NCBI GenBank assembly: GCA_029781035.1
Contig: JAKOXK010000003.1
Span: forward strand, 1 to 60,854
Direction: 5' to 3'
From: Armatimonadota bacterium
GTDB lineage: Bacteria > Armatimonadota > Fimbriimonadia > Fimbriimonadales > Fimbriimonadaceae
DNA: 60,854 bases
Both the position numbers and the translations under genes were made by a program. The notes beneath the pieces are model-generated. The model saw nothing but the letters and a program-made list of their open reading frames with translations. It was not told where the DNA came from and made no database searches. Below, one piece after another: positions 1 through 7,158 of the stretch (within the stretch, counting starts at the first letter, position 1; each line of letters begins with the position of its first letter).

Positions 1-188
1 GCCCGAACCCATGGGGTGCCAAGGGCCTTGAATGGGAGCACACGTCTTCGCCACCTGACACGCACAACTTCACCGAGAAGATCGTCGTGACAGAGCCCCC
101 GTACAATTACGACGCCATCGAAGACACCAACGAGTTCCGGAAGAAGTGGGGCGCTGATCCCGTGGTGTACGAGGAGGAAGGAGTCTGA
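1..188 (+). CDS. ctaD: Cytochrome c oxidase subunit I, C-terminal end (partial)
   Basis: The window opens inside this gene; the first whole codon is at base 3 and the TGA stop is at 186-188. The visible tail reads NPWGAKGLEWEHTSSPPDTHNF, where the GLEWEHTSSPP stretch is typical of the end of subunit I of haem-copper oxidases, just after the last membrane helix. Subunit I carries haem a and the haem a3-CuB oxygen-reducing site, which lies outside the window. The stop overlaps the start of the subunit III gene (TGATG), so the two are translationally coupled. The short visible length is the only limit on the call. Confidence 0.85.
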   Translation, partial: PNPWGAKGLEWEHTSSPPDTHNFTEKIVVTEPPYNYDAIEDTNEFRKKWGADPVVYEEEGV

Positions 189-871
189 TGTCGAGCCACG
201 CTCACGTCGCTGACCCTGACGCGCCCGTCGTTTACGAACAGTACGAGGACATCAGTCAGCAGCAGGAAACCTACATCGTAGGCATGTGGTCGTTCCTCGT
301 GACCGAAGTCATGATGTTCGGCGCGCTGTTCCTGATCTACTCGCTGTACAGGTGGAAGTTCGGTCACGAGTTCTTCATCTATCACGAGCACCTGAGTTGG
401 CAGTGGGCGGGCCTGAACACGTTCAACCTGCTCTTGAGTTCGTTCTGGATGGCCAAGGCCGTGCAAGCGGCTCAACTGGGCGACCACAAGAAGCAGATTC
501 GACTCCTGTGGCAGGTGTTCGCCTGCGGGCTTGTGTTCTTGGTCATCAAGAGCATTGAGTGGATCCCGAAGTTTCAGATCCATCTCGTGCCGAACAACTC
601 GTTCGTCTGGCCCCCTATCGACGAGCCTGGACTGGGCGGTAGCCCAGAGCACGCGCGCATTTTCTACTCGCTGTACTTTTCAATGACCGGGCTCCACGGC
701 CTCCATGTCGTGATCGGCATGATCTGCATGGCAGTCCTTGCTACCCTAGTCAAGAGGAAGTCGAAAGTCATCACCGACTACATCCCGACGGAGATGGTGG
801 GGCTGTACTGGCACTTCGTCGACCTCGTCTGGATCTTCCTGTACCCGCTGTTCTATCTCATTCCCAAGTAG
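188..871 (+). CDS. ctaE: Cytochrome c oxidase subunit III
   Basis: A 227-residue integral membrane protein of the haem-copper oxidase subunit III family. The family-typical pieces are GMWSFLVTEVMMFGALF near the N-terminus (first helix with its conserved acidic residue), the GLHGLHVVIGM helix, and the closing YWHFVDLVWIFLYPLFY. It supports stability and proton uptake of subunit I in the cytoplasmic membrane. The ATG at 188 overlaps the ctaD stop, and ctaF starts 6 bases after this stop, so all three form one operon. The length matches the short bacterial form with a reduced N-terminus. Confidence 0.95.
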   Translation: MSSHAHVADPDAPVVYEQYEDISQQQETYIVGMWSFLVTEVMMFGALFLIYSLYRWKFGHEFFIYHEHLSWQWAGLNTFNLLLSSFWMAKAVQAAQLGDHKKQIRLLWQVFACGLVFLVIKSIEWIPKFQIHLVPNNSFVWPPIDEPGLGGSPEHARIFYSLYFSMTGLHGLHVVIGMICMAVLATLVKRKSKVITDYIPTEMVGLYWHFVDLVWIFLYPLFYLIPK

Positions 872-877
872 ACGACC

Positions 878-1339
878 ATGGCTGAATCGCACACTGAACA
901 CGCCCACCATGTCACCTCAGACAAGGTGCTCAACAGCACTTTTCTCCAGTTGACTGGGCTGATGATCCTCACGATCGTCGCAGCTCGGGCACCGATCGAC
1001 GGGCCCAAGTTACTGCCCGGATTCGCGGGAATCTTCGAAGGCTGGTCGACCCTTTGGTTCCTGACCAACGCCGTTGCGCTCGGCATCGCCATCATCAAGG
1101 CCGTCCAGGTCATCCGGTACTTTATGGGCGCCCAATACGCGTCGGGACTCATCAGGTTGTATGTCGTTGGCGGCTTCATCGGCTTCTCCTTGCTGTACAT
1201 CCTGTTCTTCGACTACGTCGCCCGGCCCTGGGAGCCAGTCCGAGGATGGGAGAACGTGCCTTCAACCGCCTTTCCGCGAGACGCGAGACAAGACGGGGGC
1301 GTTCCGTACCCGCAGTTCCCAAGCGCGAAGAGCGAGTAA
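878..1339 (+). CDS. ctaF: Cytochrome c oxidase subunit IV-type protein
   Basis: A 153-residue membrane protein with about three hydrophobic segments (around residues 25-42, 55-80 and 95-115). It sits directly behind ctaE, where the small prokaryotic subunit IV gene normally lies. The His-rich N-terminus (ESHTEHAHHV) is common in this family, and the soluble Pro-rich tail of about 35 residues is extra. The name rests on position and topology more than on strong sequence motifs. It is the last gene of the operon and converges on the Crp-like gene with only 8 bases between stops; I see no clear terminator there. Confidence 0.75.
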   Translation: MAESHTEHAHHVTSDKVLNSTFLQLTGLMILTIVAARAPIDGPKLLPGFAGIFEGWSTLWFLTNAVALGIAIIKAVQVIRYFMGAQYASGLIRLYVVGGFIGFSLLYILFFDYVARPWEPVRGWENVPSTAFPRDARQDGGVPYPQFPSAKSE

Positions 1340-1347
1340 GCAAGGCC

Positions 1348-2064
1348 CTAGATTTCGGTCTCCCCTGCCAGCGCCTTGAGGCGCTTTGGGCTGCGGATAA
1401 TGATCCGTCGCCCTTCAAAGGCGATGATTCCGTCGGTCCGGAACTGCTTGATAGCGCGGTTGACGTGCTCTCTAGAACAGTTGAGGGAAGCCGCCATCTC
1501 TTCTTGAGTGATCTGAGACTCGAGCAGGTGGCCCTTTCCCTCGATCTTTGTGCTCCCTTTGCGGGCCAATTCGACGAGGAGTCCGGCCAACCGACGGGAC
1601 ACTTTCCACTGCTCCTCCATTTTCCGGTCGATGCTTTGGTGTAGCTTTCGCGCGAGCGAACGTATGACTCCCATTGCTAGATCGGGGTCTTCTCGAATGC
1701 ACTGCAACAGCAGTTCGCCTTCAATGATCGCTACCTTGCTGTCCTCCGTCGCCCGTACGTCGGCCGTCCTGGGTGCATGCTCGAAAAGTGAGATCTCACC
1801 GATCACGTCCCCTGGGTTCCGGTGAGTGATGGTGACAGTCCGATTGTCCTCGCTGAAGCGCTCGATAGCTACCTGGCCCGTACAGACGAGATACACAAGC
1901 CCGGTGGGGTCGTTCTCCCAGAACAAAGTGTCCCCGCTCTTGTACTCGCGGACACGTGCCGATTCGAGCATCCTGTCTTGGGTGACGTCTTTGGCGCCAT
2001 CGAACATATCGCACAGCGACATCGCCTCGCGGATCAGAGCGTTTGTCGTAGGGTCGGCCCTCAC
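1348..2064 (-). CDS. Crp/Fnr-family transcriptional regulator
   Basis: A 238-residue regulator with an N-terminal cyclic-nucleotide-binding barrel (about residues 15-135), a long dimerisation helix and a C-terminal winged helix (about 155-230). The phosphate-binding cassette GEISLFEHAPRTADVRA keeps the Glu (about 90) and Arg-Thr (99-100) that contact cyclic nucleotide in E. coli CRP. The recognition helix CSREHVNRAIK closely matches the CRP helix CSRETVGR, so a TGTGA-type half-site is expected. There is no Fnr-type cysteine cluster. Its ATG overlaps the stop of the upstream cyclase-like gene by 4 bases. Ligand and targets are inferred; an Fnr-like or CO/NO sensor is less likely. Confidence 0.9.
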   Translation of the reverse strand: MRADPTTNALIREAMSLCDMFDGAKDVTQDRMLESARVREYKSGDTLFWENDPTGLVYLVCTGQVAIERFSEDNRTVTITHRNPGDVIGEISLFEHAPRTADVRATEDSKVAIIEGELLLQCIREDPDLAMGVIRSLARKLHQSIDRKMEEQWKVSRRLAGLLVELARKGSTKIEGKGHLLESQITQEEMAASLNCSREHVNRAIKQFRTDGIIAFEGRRIIIRSPKRLKALAGETEI

Positions 2065-2900
2065 TCTTGTCCACTCCTTGGGCTGATCTGCCCGTCAGGC
2101 ATCAGGTCGCCGTGCTGGGGCGGCTTGCGCGAGAGGCTCCACAGCAGGAACCACACGGCGCCAGCAGCCAGTACGAAGGCTAGAGCCAGGAGGAAACCCT
2201 GGACAAACCCTCGTTTATACTCGTCCATGAGCTGGCGGGTGGTCTGCATGACCGGGCCGGTCACCGTCTCAAGCGCCTCAGCTTCCTCCGAGAAGTCATC
2301 CGGAGATCGGCCGACCCAACATTTGACGGTGAGGGCGACGTTTTTGACCTCTTGTCGGCCTTTGTAAGTCCGTGGAAAGTCAACAGCTTGGCTCACCATC
2401 TGATGGACGTCGTCCGAGTAACAGAACTTGCCAGGCGGGCAGATCTCTTCGAGCCGCTTGGCAACGGCAGGAACCTTGCCGAGGATCTGCTGGCCAACGA
2501 TGATAACGTCCCCCACGTGAAGGCCAATCCGGTGTCGGATCCGTTGCCCGTCTTTGCCTGCGGCCGCGTTCTTCGCTATCGAATACGACTGCATCGCCAC
2601 AGCGGCTTTGACCGCTTCGACAGCACTGGGAAAGACGATCTTCAAGCCGTCTCCACGGTGCGAAACGACTCGGCCGTGATGAGCCTCGCAGAACTTGGCG
2701 AACGCGTCCAAATCCGACGCCACCCTGAGTGCGACCACTTCCTCAGACACGCTGACAGCTTTGGTGAACCCATAGACGTCGGTCTGGAGAACCGCCATGA
2801 ATCCGCGCTCGGGCTCAGGGCTCTCCGGTTCGGACTCGAACGCAGTAGCGCCATAAACGGCCTGGATCGTCTCGGAGACTGGGTCAGCCGAGGTGTTCAA
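2061..2900 (-). CDS. Class III adenylate/guanylate cyclase-like protein with C-terminal membrane anchor
   Basis: A 279-residue protein starting at TTG (2900), with GGGAG about 9 bases upstream. A class III cyclase homology domain spans about residues 33-195. Both metal-binding Asp are present (D41 in LQTDVYGFT, D84 in HRGDGLKIVF), as is the RIGLHVGDVI core strand. The usual VNxAxRL helix reads PAVAKRL, so the transition-state Asn is Ala (145) while the Arg (149) stays. The adenine-selecting Lys position before GDG is Ser. One hydrophobic helix lies at about 232-255 with a short tail. It is coupled to the Crp-like gene, suggesting a nucleotide-signal pair, but activity is doubtful; it could be a binding or regulatory homologue. 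Confidence 0.85.
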   Translation of the reverse strand: MNTSADPVSETIQAVYGATAFESEPESPEPERGFMAVLQTDVYGFTKAVSVSEEVVALRVASDLDAFAKFCEAHHGRVVSHRGDGLKIVFPSAVEAVKAAVAMQSYSIAKNAAAGKDGQRIRHRIGLHVGDVIIVGQQILGKVPAVAKRLEEICPPGKFCYSDDVHQMVSQAVDFPRTYKGRQEVKNVALTVKCWVGRSPDDFSEEAEALETVTGPVMQTTRQLMDEYKRGFVQGFLLALAFVLAAGAVWFLLWSLSRKPPQHGDLMPDGQISPRSGQE

Positions 2901-2920
2901 TGGATGATCTCCCGGAAGAA

Positions 2921-2936
2921 AGTGACAACCATCACG
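2921..2936. promoter_or_regulatory. CRP-type operator in front of the cyclase-crp operon
   Basis: The 16 bases read AGTGA-N6-TCACG, an inverted repeat that matches 4 of 5 bases in each half of the E. coli CRP consensus TGTGA-N6-TCACA. It lies 21-36 bases before the TTG start of the cyclase-like gene. It is downstream of a possible -10 (TATACT on the minus strand, 2979-2984), so binding would be expected to repress. The neighbouring Crp-like protein has a CRP-like recognition helix, hence the proposal of negative autoregulation. One site could arise by chance. Confidence 0.5.
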
Positions 2937-2978
2937 AGAAAAGAAGGCACGGGGACGGGATGCCCGCCAACGCTCTCA

Positions 2979-2984
2979 AGTATA
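2979..2984 (-). promoter_or_regulatory. Possible -10 element for the cyclase-crp operon
   Basis: TATACT on the minus strand matches the sigma-70 -10 consensus in five of six positions. No convincing -35 hexamer is seen 16-18 bases further up. It would place the transcription start near 2972, about 70 bases before the TTG start and upstream of the CRP-like palindrome. Confidence 0.35.
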
Positions 2985-3032
2985 CAACGCGGGGACTGCA
3001 GGCGCCCTTAGGATGAATCGGCTCCGTCGTCA

Positions 3033-3689
3033 TCAAGTTACGTTCGGTTGCCCCGAGAGCCGCAACAACTCAGACCGGATCCAATCCATGATCTCCTCTT
3101 GTGTGGTGGATCGGTCGAAGTTCATGACCGTGCCCCAAGTGGCTTTGATCGAAGTGAACGAGGGCTTTGGCACGACTTGAGGATCGGGCATCAGCTTGTT
3201 CGAGTCCTGGATGCCGACGCAGATGCAAGGTGCCCCAGACATCCGCACGAGCAGTGCGGAACCCGGCAAGAGCTCGATCAGCTTGCCGTCCGGACTGAGC
3301 TGGCCCTCAGGGAACACGCCGACCGCGTGTCCCGCCTTGAGATGCTCGAGGGCTGTTCTGATCGCACCCTTGTCGGCTGAGCTTTGCTTGACTGGGAAGG
3401 CTCGGAACCACTTGATGAACGGTCCGAGAAAACGCATCTCGAACAGCTCCTTGCGGGCCATGAAGTTGATCAGACGCGGGCAGGAGTACTGGACAACGAT
3501 TGGATCGGTGTTGGAAAGGTGGTTCGAGAACACCAACAGGGCACCTGTTCGCGGAACATTCTTGCGTTCACGCGGTCTGATCGGTGCCGTCAGGAGACAG
3601 AACAGTAGACCAGCGATCCCCTTGAGAACAGGGAAGAAGAACCTGAGGGAAGCCGGGTGGCTGTCAGGCTGGCCCGGCATTCGACTCAA
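3033..3689 (-). CDS. plsC: 1-acyl-sn-glycerol-3-phosphate acyltransferase-like protein (PlsC family)
   Basis: A 218-residue acyltransferase. Block I reads SNHLSNTDPIV, the catalytic NHxxxxD box. Block III reads FPEGQLSPDGKL, where Gln replaces the commoner Thr-Arg of FPEGTR, a variant known among lysophospholipid acyltransferases. A hydrophobic stretch near residues 18-40 would anchor it to the cytoplasmic membrane. It probably acylates lysophosphatidic acid or a similar lipid in phospholipid synthesis. The start at 3689 lies inside the last 26 bases of purN, so the two are co-transcribed. Substrate is inferred. Confidence 0.85.
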   Translation of the reverse strand: MSRMPGQPDSHPASLRFFFPVLKGIAGLLFCLLTAPIRPRERKNVPRTGALLVFSNHLSNTDPIVVQYSCPRLINFMARKELFEMRFLGPFIKWFRAFPVKQSSADKGAIRTALEHLKAGHAVGVFPEGQLSPDGKLIELLPGSALLVRMSGAPCICVGIQDSNKLMPDPQVVPKPSFTSIKATWGTVMNFDRSTTQEEIMDWIRSELLRLSGQPNVT

Positions 3690-4260
3690 TCACCCCATTC
3701 AACGCCCTCGGATAGGCCTCATGTTCCAGCTTCAAGACCCGCTCGGCCAGTGTCTCCGGCGAGTCCTCGGGAAGGACTGGGCACCGAAGCTGCAGGACGA
3801 TCGGGCCCTCGTCGTACTCCTCGGTCACGATGTGTACCGTACATCCTGACTCGGTCTCGCCAGCGTGTATGACGGCTTCGTGGACGTGATGCCCGTACAT
3901 CCCTTTTCCGCCGAACTTCGGAAGAAGCGCAGGATGGATGTTGAGCACCCGGGCCGGGTAGGACGCGAGTACATTTCCCGGAAGCTTCGTCATGTACCCA
4001 GCAAGGCAGATCCATTCGACCTCGCTTTGCGCCAAAACCTGGGCGAGGTCATCCGAATAGGTCTCTGACTTGGCCGACAGTACGCTCACCGCGACACCCA
4101 GCTCTTCAGCGCGGATTGCGGCCGGAGAGTCTGCCTTGGGGGAGACGACGAGGACGATTTCGGCGGGAACCTTTCGGGCATGGCAAGCTTCAATCAGCGC
4201 AGCCATGTTCGAACCCCGGCCCTTGCTTCCGACCAGGATGGCGACGCGCGCAAGTCTCAC
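3664..4260 (-). CDS. purN: Phosphoribosylglycinamide formyltransferase
   Basis: A 198-residue GART enzyme that transfers formyl from 10-formyl-tetrahydrofolate to GAR, the third step of purine synthesis. The start is GTG at 4260. Visible hallmarks are the GSKGRGSNM phosphate loop (residues 11-19), the catalytic Asn107 and His109 in RVLNIHPALLPKF, and Asp150 in TEEYDEGPI. The length is close to the usual 190-210. Its 3' end overlaps the acyltransferase gene. purH lies separately at about 19 kb, so purine genes are scattered here. Confidence 0.96.
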   Translation of the reverse strand: MRLARVAILVGSKGRGSNMAALIEACHARKVPAEIVLVVSPKADSPAAIRAEELGVAVSVLSAKSETYSDDLAQVLAQSEVEWICLAGYMTKLPGNVLASYPARVLNIHPALLPKFGGKGMYGHHVHEAVIHAGETESGCTVHIVTEEYDEGPIVLQLRCPVLPEDSPETLAERVLKLEHEAYPRALNGVIESNAGPA

Positions 4261-4358
4261 CGGCCGTTTTTACCCACGCAAGCATGCGGGAGGCGAGCCG
4301 AACGGTCCTCACTTGGCCCAGAATGTGCAGGTAACTGTCGCCGACCGAGGCCGCACCA

Positions 4359-4631
4359 ATGATCCTCCTGAGCCCCAACACGCAGTCGCCGAACACCTTT
4401 CACATCCTTGAGGTAGACCGGCAGTCAGTCTTTGCCGGAAAACTGGGTCAAGAAGTGCGCGAGACCTGGAAAGTTGAACAAGGCGGTCATCAGTTCACAA
4501 TCATCGTAAGTCCGTACCACACAAGGGTCGCAGGGACTCCTCGCCCGTTCTCCGCAGGCGACGATGTTCGAATCTCGATCGCCCCGCGTGGCGAAAGGTT
4601 TCACATCACCATCAGCCAGGCTCGTCACTAG
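4359..4631 (+). CDS. Small hypothetical protein (90 residues)
   Basis: An unrecognised rightward ORF in a 420-base stretch between purN and a barrel-like gene. From residue about 14 the translation (FHILEVDRQSVFAGK and on) alternates polar and hydrophobic residues as a small beta-rich soluble domain would. It ends just before a GC-rich hairpin at 4636-4659. There is no clear Shine-Dalgarno before the ATG, and the true start may be further in. An antisense ORF over the same bases looks less protein-like. No function can be given. Confidence 0.45.
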   Translation: MILLSPNTQSPNTFHILEVDRQSVFAGKLGQEVRETWKVEQGGHQFTIIVSPYHTRVAGTPRPFSAGDDVRISIAPRGERFHITISQARH

Positions 4632-4635
4632 ACAA

Positions 4636-4659
4636 GGCCCCGACTTCCGTGTCAGGGCC
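4636..4659. terminator. GC-rich hairpin between convergent genes
   Basis: GGCCC and GGGCC arms flank a C/A mismatch and a GAC/GTC inner stem around a 6-base loop. It lies between the stops of the small ORF (4631) and the barrel-like gene (4682), where a bidirectional terminator is expected. No T-run follows on either side, so intrinsic termination is uncertain. Confidence 0.45.
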
Positions 4660-4681
4660 CCATGGACGAACGTAATCCTCG

Positions 4682-5302
4682 CTAGAACCGGAATGCGTAT
4701 ACGAGTCCGACCGAGTGTTGGAACCCGTCATCCCGCTCGTTCGGGACGCCGACGAGCACATTGAGTGTTAGGCCGTCGATTCCAGGGACGGCCCAGAACA
4801 ACCCACCCCATGCAGCCCCCAGCCGACTGCTCGTGAAGTCCGCTGCGACGCTCAGGCTCTCGGACAGCCCGTAGTCAAGTCCACACACGAACTCACTTTC
4901 GTCGTTGCGTTGCCATCCTGCGTGTAGCCGGACCGATCCGCAGTTGCATCGCCCGACCACAAACGGTGAGCTGTCGCCACCGCGAACGTACTGGAGTCCT
5001 GCGCTGAGAGCGAACCGGCCCTTCGGGTCGTCGAGGGCTTTGATCTTGAAGCCCCAGGAGTCGGTTCCAAGGAAATCCGTGGCTCCCGCAATCTCCACGC
5101 GGTCCGCTATGCCGACAAGCAGGTACGCCGAGTGGTAGTAGTGAGGATCGACATCCCGTTCATAGCCAGTGACAAACTGGCCGTACTCAGCCTCACCGGC
5201 TCCTTTTGTGTCAGCGATGGGAATTGTCACGAGACTCGTCACTTGACCCAACGCCGAAACGGTCGCCGCCAAAGCGGCTGACAAAGCCCATACCCTACGC
5301 AT
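4682..5302 (-). CDS. Secreted, outer-membrane beta-barrel-like protein
   Basis: No family recognised. Starting at the ATG at 5302 gives MRRVWALSAALAATVSALGQ, a good Sec signal peptide with cleavage after ALG or nearby; a longer frame begins at a TTG at 5326 but would spoil the signal. The mature part is made of amphipathic strands rich in Gly, Tyr and Phe, such as HSAYLLVGIADRVEIAG, and ends in VYAFRF. A C-terminal aromatic residue after an alternating strand is the classic end of outer-membrane barrels. About 206 residues would make a barrel of 8-10 strands. The 41.7 kb protein has the same style. Confidence 0.65.
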   Translation of the reverse strand: MRRVWALSAALAATVSALGQVTSLVTIPIADTKGAGEAEYGQFVTGYERDVDPHYYHSAYLLVGIADRVEIAGATDFLGTDSWGFKIKALDDPKGRFALSAGLQYVRGGDSSPFVVGRCNCGSVRLHAGWQRNDESEFVCGLDYGLSESLSVAADFTSSRLGAAWGGLFWAVPGIDGLTLNVLVGVPNERDDGFQHSVGLVYAFRF

Positions 5303-5395
5303 GTACGCACACCCGTCCTTCAGCAAAGGACACCAGGGACGTTCCGTACGCTGGCGTCAAAAGGTCAGGTCGGATTGCCGGGTTCGGGTCGGTCT

Positions 5396-5423
5396 GGCAT
5401 TGGGGAGCCTCAATCCCAAGGCC
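5396..5423 (-). terminator. Possible terminator of the aldehyde dehydrogenase gene
   Basis: An inverted repeat (GGC, mismatch, TTGGG, loop, CCCAA, mismatch, GCC) lies about 12 bases past the stop of the leftward dehydrogenase gene at 5435. There is no clear T-run, so this is only a candidate. Confidence 0.35.
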
Positions 5424-5434
5424 AGGTCAGCCGT

Positions 5435-6952
5435 TCACAGTTCGAATTTGATGCCTTGAGCCAGTGATGGTTTCTCACTGCCGAAGTAGGTCGTGCTGGT
5501 TTGTCGCCTCATATAGGCCCTCCAAGAATCGGAGCCGGACTCCCGTCCACCGCCCGTCTCCTTTTCGCCCCCGAACGCGCCGCCTATCTCGGCGCCACTT
5601 GTCCCTATGTTGACGTTGGCGATACCGCAGTCGCTGAACCTTTTGAACGCTTCGGCTTCTCGGACGTCGGTCGTCATGATCGCAGAACTCAGTCCTTGGG
5701 GAACGTCGTTATGGATCTCCAAGGCCTCTTCGAGACTGTCATAGGGAAGTACGTAAGTCAGCGGGGCGAACGTCTCGTCGTGGACAATCTCCGTCTGCCG
5801 ACGCATCTTGACGAGGGCGGGCTTGACATACCACCCACCACTCTCTGTCAGCGTGCGCGTCCCCCCGACGACCTCGATGGCGTCGCGACGTGCCTTGTCG
5901 AGGGCGGCCTGCATGTCGTCGAACGCCTGTTTGTTGATGAGCGGTCCGACCAGGGTGCCCTGAGCCAGCGGATCGCCGACTTTTGAGTCCCCAATCTGCA
6001 GATAGACCTTTTTCAAAGTCTCGAAGATCTGGTCGAAGTGGCTCCTGTGGGCGATGACCCGGCGCGTTGTCGTGCACCGTTGACCGGCAGTACCGACCGA
6101 TCCGAACAAGATAGAAGGAATGGCGACTCCCAGGTCCGCACTCGGCGTGACGATAATTGCGTTGTTGCCCCCCAGTTCCAGCAATGCCCTTCCGAACCGG
6201 GCTGCGATCTTCTGCCCCACGATCCGACCCATCCGGGTGGAACCGGTCGCACTGACGAGGGGCACGCGGTGGTCTTCGACCAAGACGTTCCCTTGTTCGT
6301 GCGTTCCGATGACAACTTGGCTCAGCCCCTTGGGTGCGTCAGCAAATCCCTCCGCGACCTCCTCGAAAAGGCTTTGGACTGCCAGTGCCGTCAAAGGAGT
6401 GCTGTGGCTGGGCTTCCACAGACACGGGTCGCCACAGACAAGTGCCAGTGCGGCGTTCCAGGACCAAACCGCGACGGGGAAGTTGAAGGCCGAGATGATG
6501 GCGACTGGCCCAAGTGGCAGCCAGTTCTCCTGCATCACGTGGTTCGGCCTTTCACTGGCGATCGTCAGGCCATAGAGCTGTCGGCTGAGACCGACGGCAA
6601 AGTCGCAGATGTCGATCATCTCTTGGACTTCGCCCCGTCCTTCCTCCAGGATCTTCCCGCACTCGATGGTCACGAGCCTGGCCAAAGCTTCTTTGTTCTG
6701 CCGAAGAGCCTCACCCAGACGCCGAACAAGCTCACCCCGTCGCGGGGCGGGGACTTCACGCCAGGATCGAAATGCGACCATGGCCCGATCGATTTTCTGC
6801 GTGACGCCAACGACTGTGTCGTTACGCAAAGTGGCGAGTTCAGAACCATCGATGGGGCTGGTAACGAGCAAGTCGGACCCTCGGTACTCGTCAAGGGCGG
6901 GGATCAATCGCCTCACATCGTCTTCGAAGCGAGTCTTTGGAGTCGTGCTCAT
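5435..6952 (-). CDS. ALDH7-type aldehyde dehydrogenase (piperideine-6-carboxylate / aminoadipate semialdehyde dehydrogenase-like)
   Basis: About 505 residues from the ATG at 6952. It is an NAD(P)-dependent aldehyde dehydrogenase: the catalytic Cys sits in GTAGQRCTTTRR, the general-base Glu in LLELGGNNAI, and the cofactor loop is SATGSTRMG. The C-terminal segment NIGTSGAEIGGAFGGEKET followed by GGGRESGSDSWR is characteristic of the antiquitin/ALDH7 group, which oxidises 2-aminoadipate 6-semialdehyde in lysine degradation. The substrate is inferred from the subfamily. A TACACT hexamer ends 7 bases before this ATG with no Shine-Dalgarno, suggesting a leaderless mRNA. A GTG 24 bases further up is the alternative start. 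Confidence 0.88.
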   Translation of the reverse strand: MSTTPKTRFEDDVRRLIPALDEYRGSDLLVTSPIDGSELATLRNDTVVGVTQKIDRAMVAFRSWREVPAPRRGELVRRLGEALRQNKEALARLVTIECGKILEEGRGEVQEMIDICDFAVGLSRQLYGLTIASERPNHVMQENWLPLGPVAIISAFNFPVAVWSWNAALALVCGDPCLWKPSHSTPLTALAVQSLFEEVAEGFADAPKGLSQVVIGTHEQGNVLVEDHRVPLVSATGSTRMGRIVGQKIAARFGRALLELGGNNAIIVTPSADLGVAIPSILFGSVGTAGQRCTTTRRVIAHRSHFDQIFETLKKVYLQIGDSKVGDPLAQGTLVGPLINKQAFDDMQAALDKARRDAIEVVGGTRTLTESGGWYVKPALVKMRRQTEIVHDETFAPLTYVLPYDSLEEALEIHNDVPQGLSSAIMTTDVREAEAFKRFSDCGIANVNIGTSGAEIGGAFGGEKETGGGRESGSDSWRAYMRRQTSTTYFGSEKPSLAQGIKFEL

Positions 6953-6959
6953 GGCTCGC

Positions 6960-6965
6960 AGTGTA
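6960..6965 (-). promoter_or_regulatory. -10 hexamer 7 bases before the aldehyde dehydrogenase start (leaderless candidate)
   Basis: TACACT on the minus strand fits TAnnnT and is separated from the ATG at 6952 by 7 bases. Transcription would begin at about the start codon itself. No Shine-Dalgarno is seen for that ATG. Five similar cases occur in this window. Confidence 0.4.
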
Positions 6966-7005
6966 TCCCTGTCCACTATGGGAGGTCAGGAGCAATCGGG
7001 CCGAG

Positions 7006-7100
7006 TGGCGGGAGCGTGTAGGAATCGAACCCACCCGGCCCCTTGTGAGGGCCACAACGGTTTTGAAGACCGCGGGGCACACCAGCACCCATGCGCTCCC
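7006..7100 (-). tRNA. selC: tRNA-Sec (anticodon UCA)
   Basis: Read on the minus strand this folds as a selenocysteine tRNA. The anticodon loop CTTCAAA (UCA at 7064-7066) sits on a 5-bp stem. There is an extended 6-bp D stem (GGGTGC/GTGCCC, with two GU pairs) around a 4-base loop, a long variable arm (GGCCC/GGGCC), and a T arm with loop TTCGATT. The acceptor is 7 bp plus an eighth C/A mismatch, where bacterial tRNA-Sec usually has 8 pairs. Discriminator G is at 7009, and the CCA end is encoded (7006-7008). The length of 95 bases including CCA is right for this class and too long for ordinary tRNAs. It reads UGA as selenocysteine with SelA, SelB and SelD, none of which is in the window. Confidence 0.95.
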
Positions 7101-7158
7101 AAGCAGTCGGAGTACTCTTCCATGTGTACCCGAGATCGGGTTCATTAGGGAAGTTTGA

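Noticed and set aside
2921-2936. Reading the palindrome as a Fnr box (TTGAT-N4-ATCAA)
   Set aside because: Halves are AGTGA and TCACG with a 6-base spacer, which fits the CRP form; the regulator also lacks Fnr cysteines.
4425-4628. Antisense ORF over the small rightward ORF at 4359-4631
   Set aside because: Composition is Ala/Arg/Cys rich with no domain-like pattern, and it overlaps the better-looking ORF. It is probably a shadow frame, though neither is certain.
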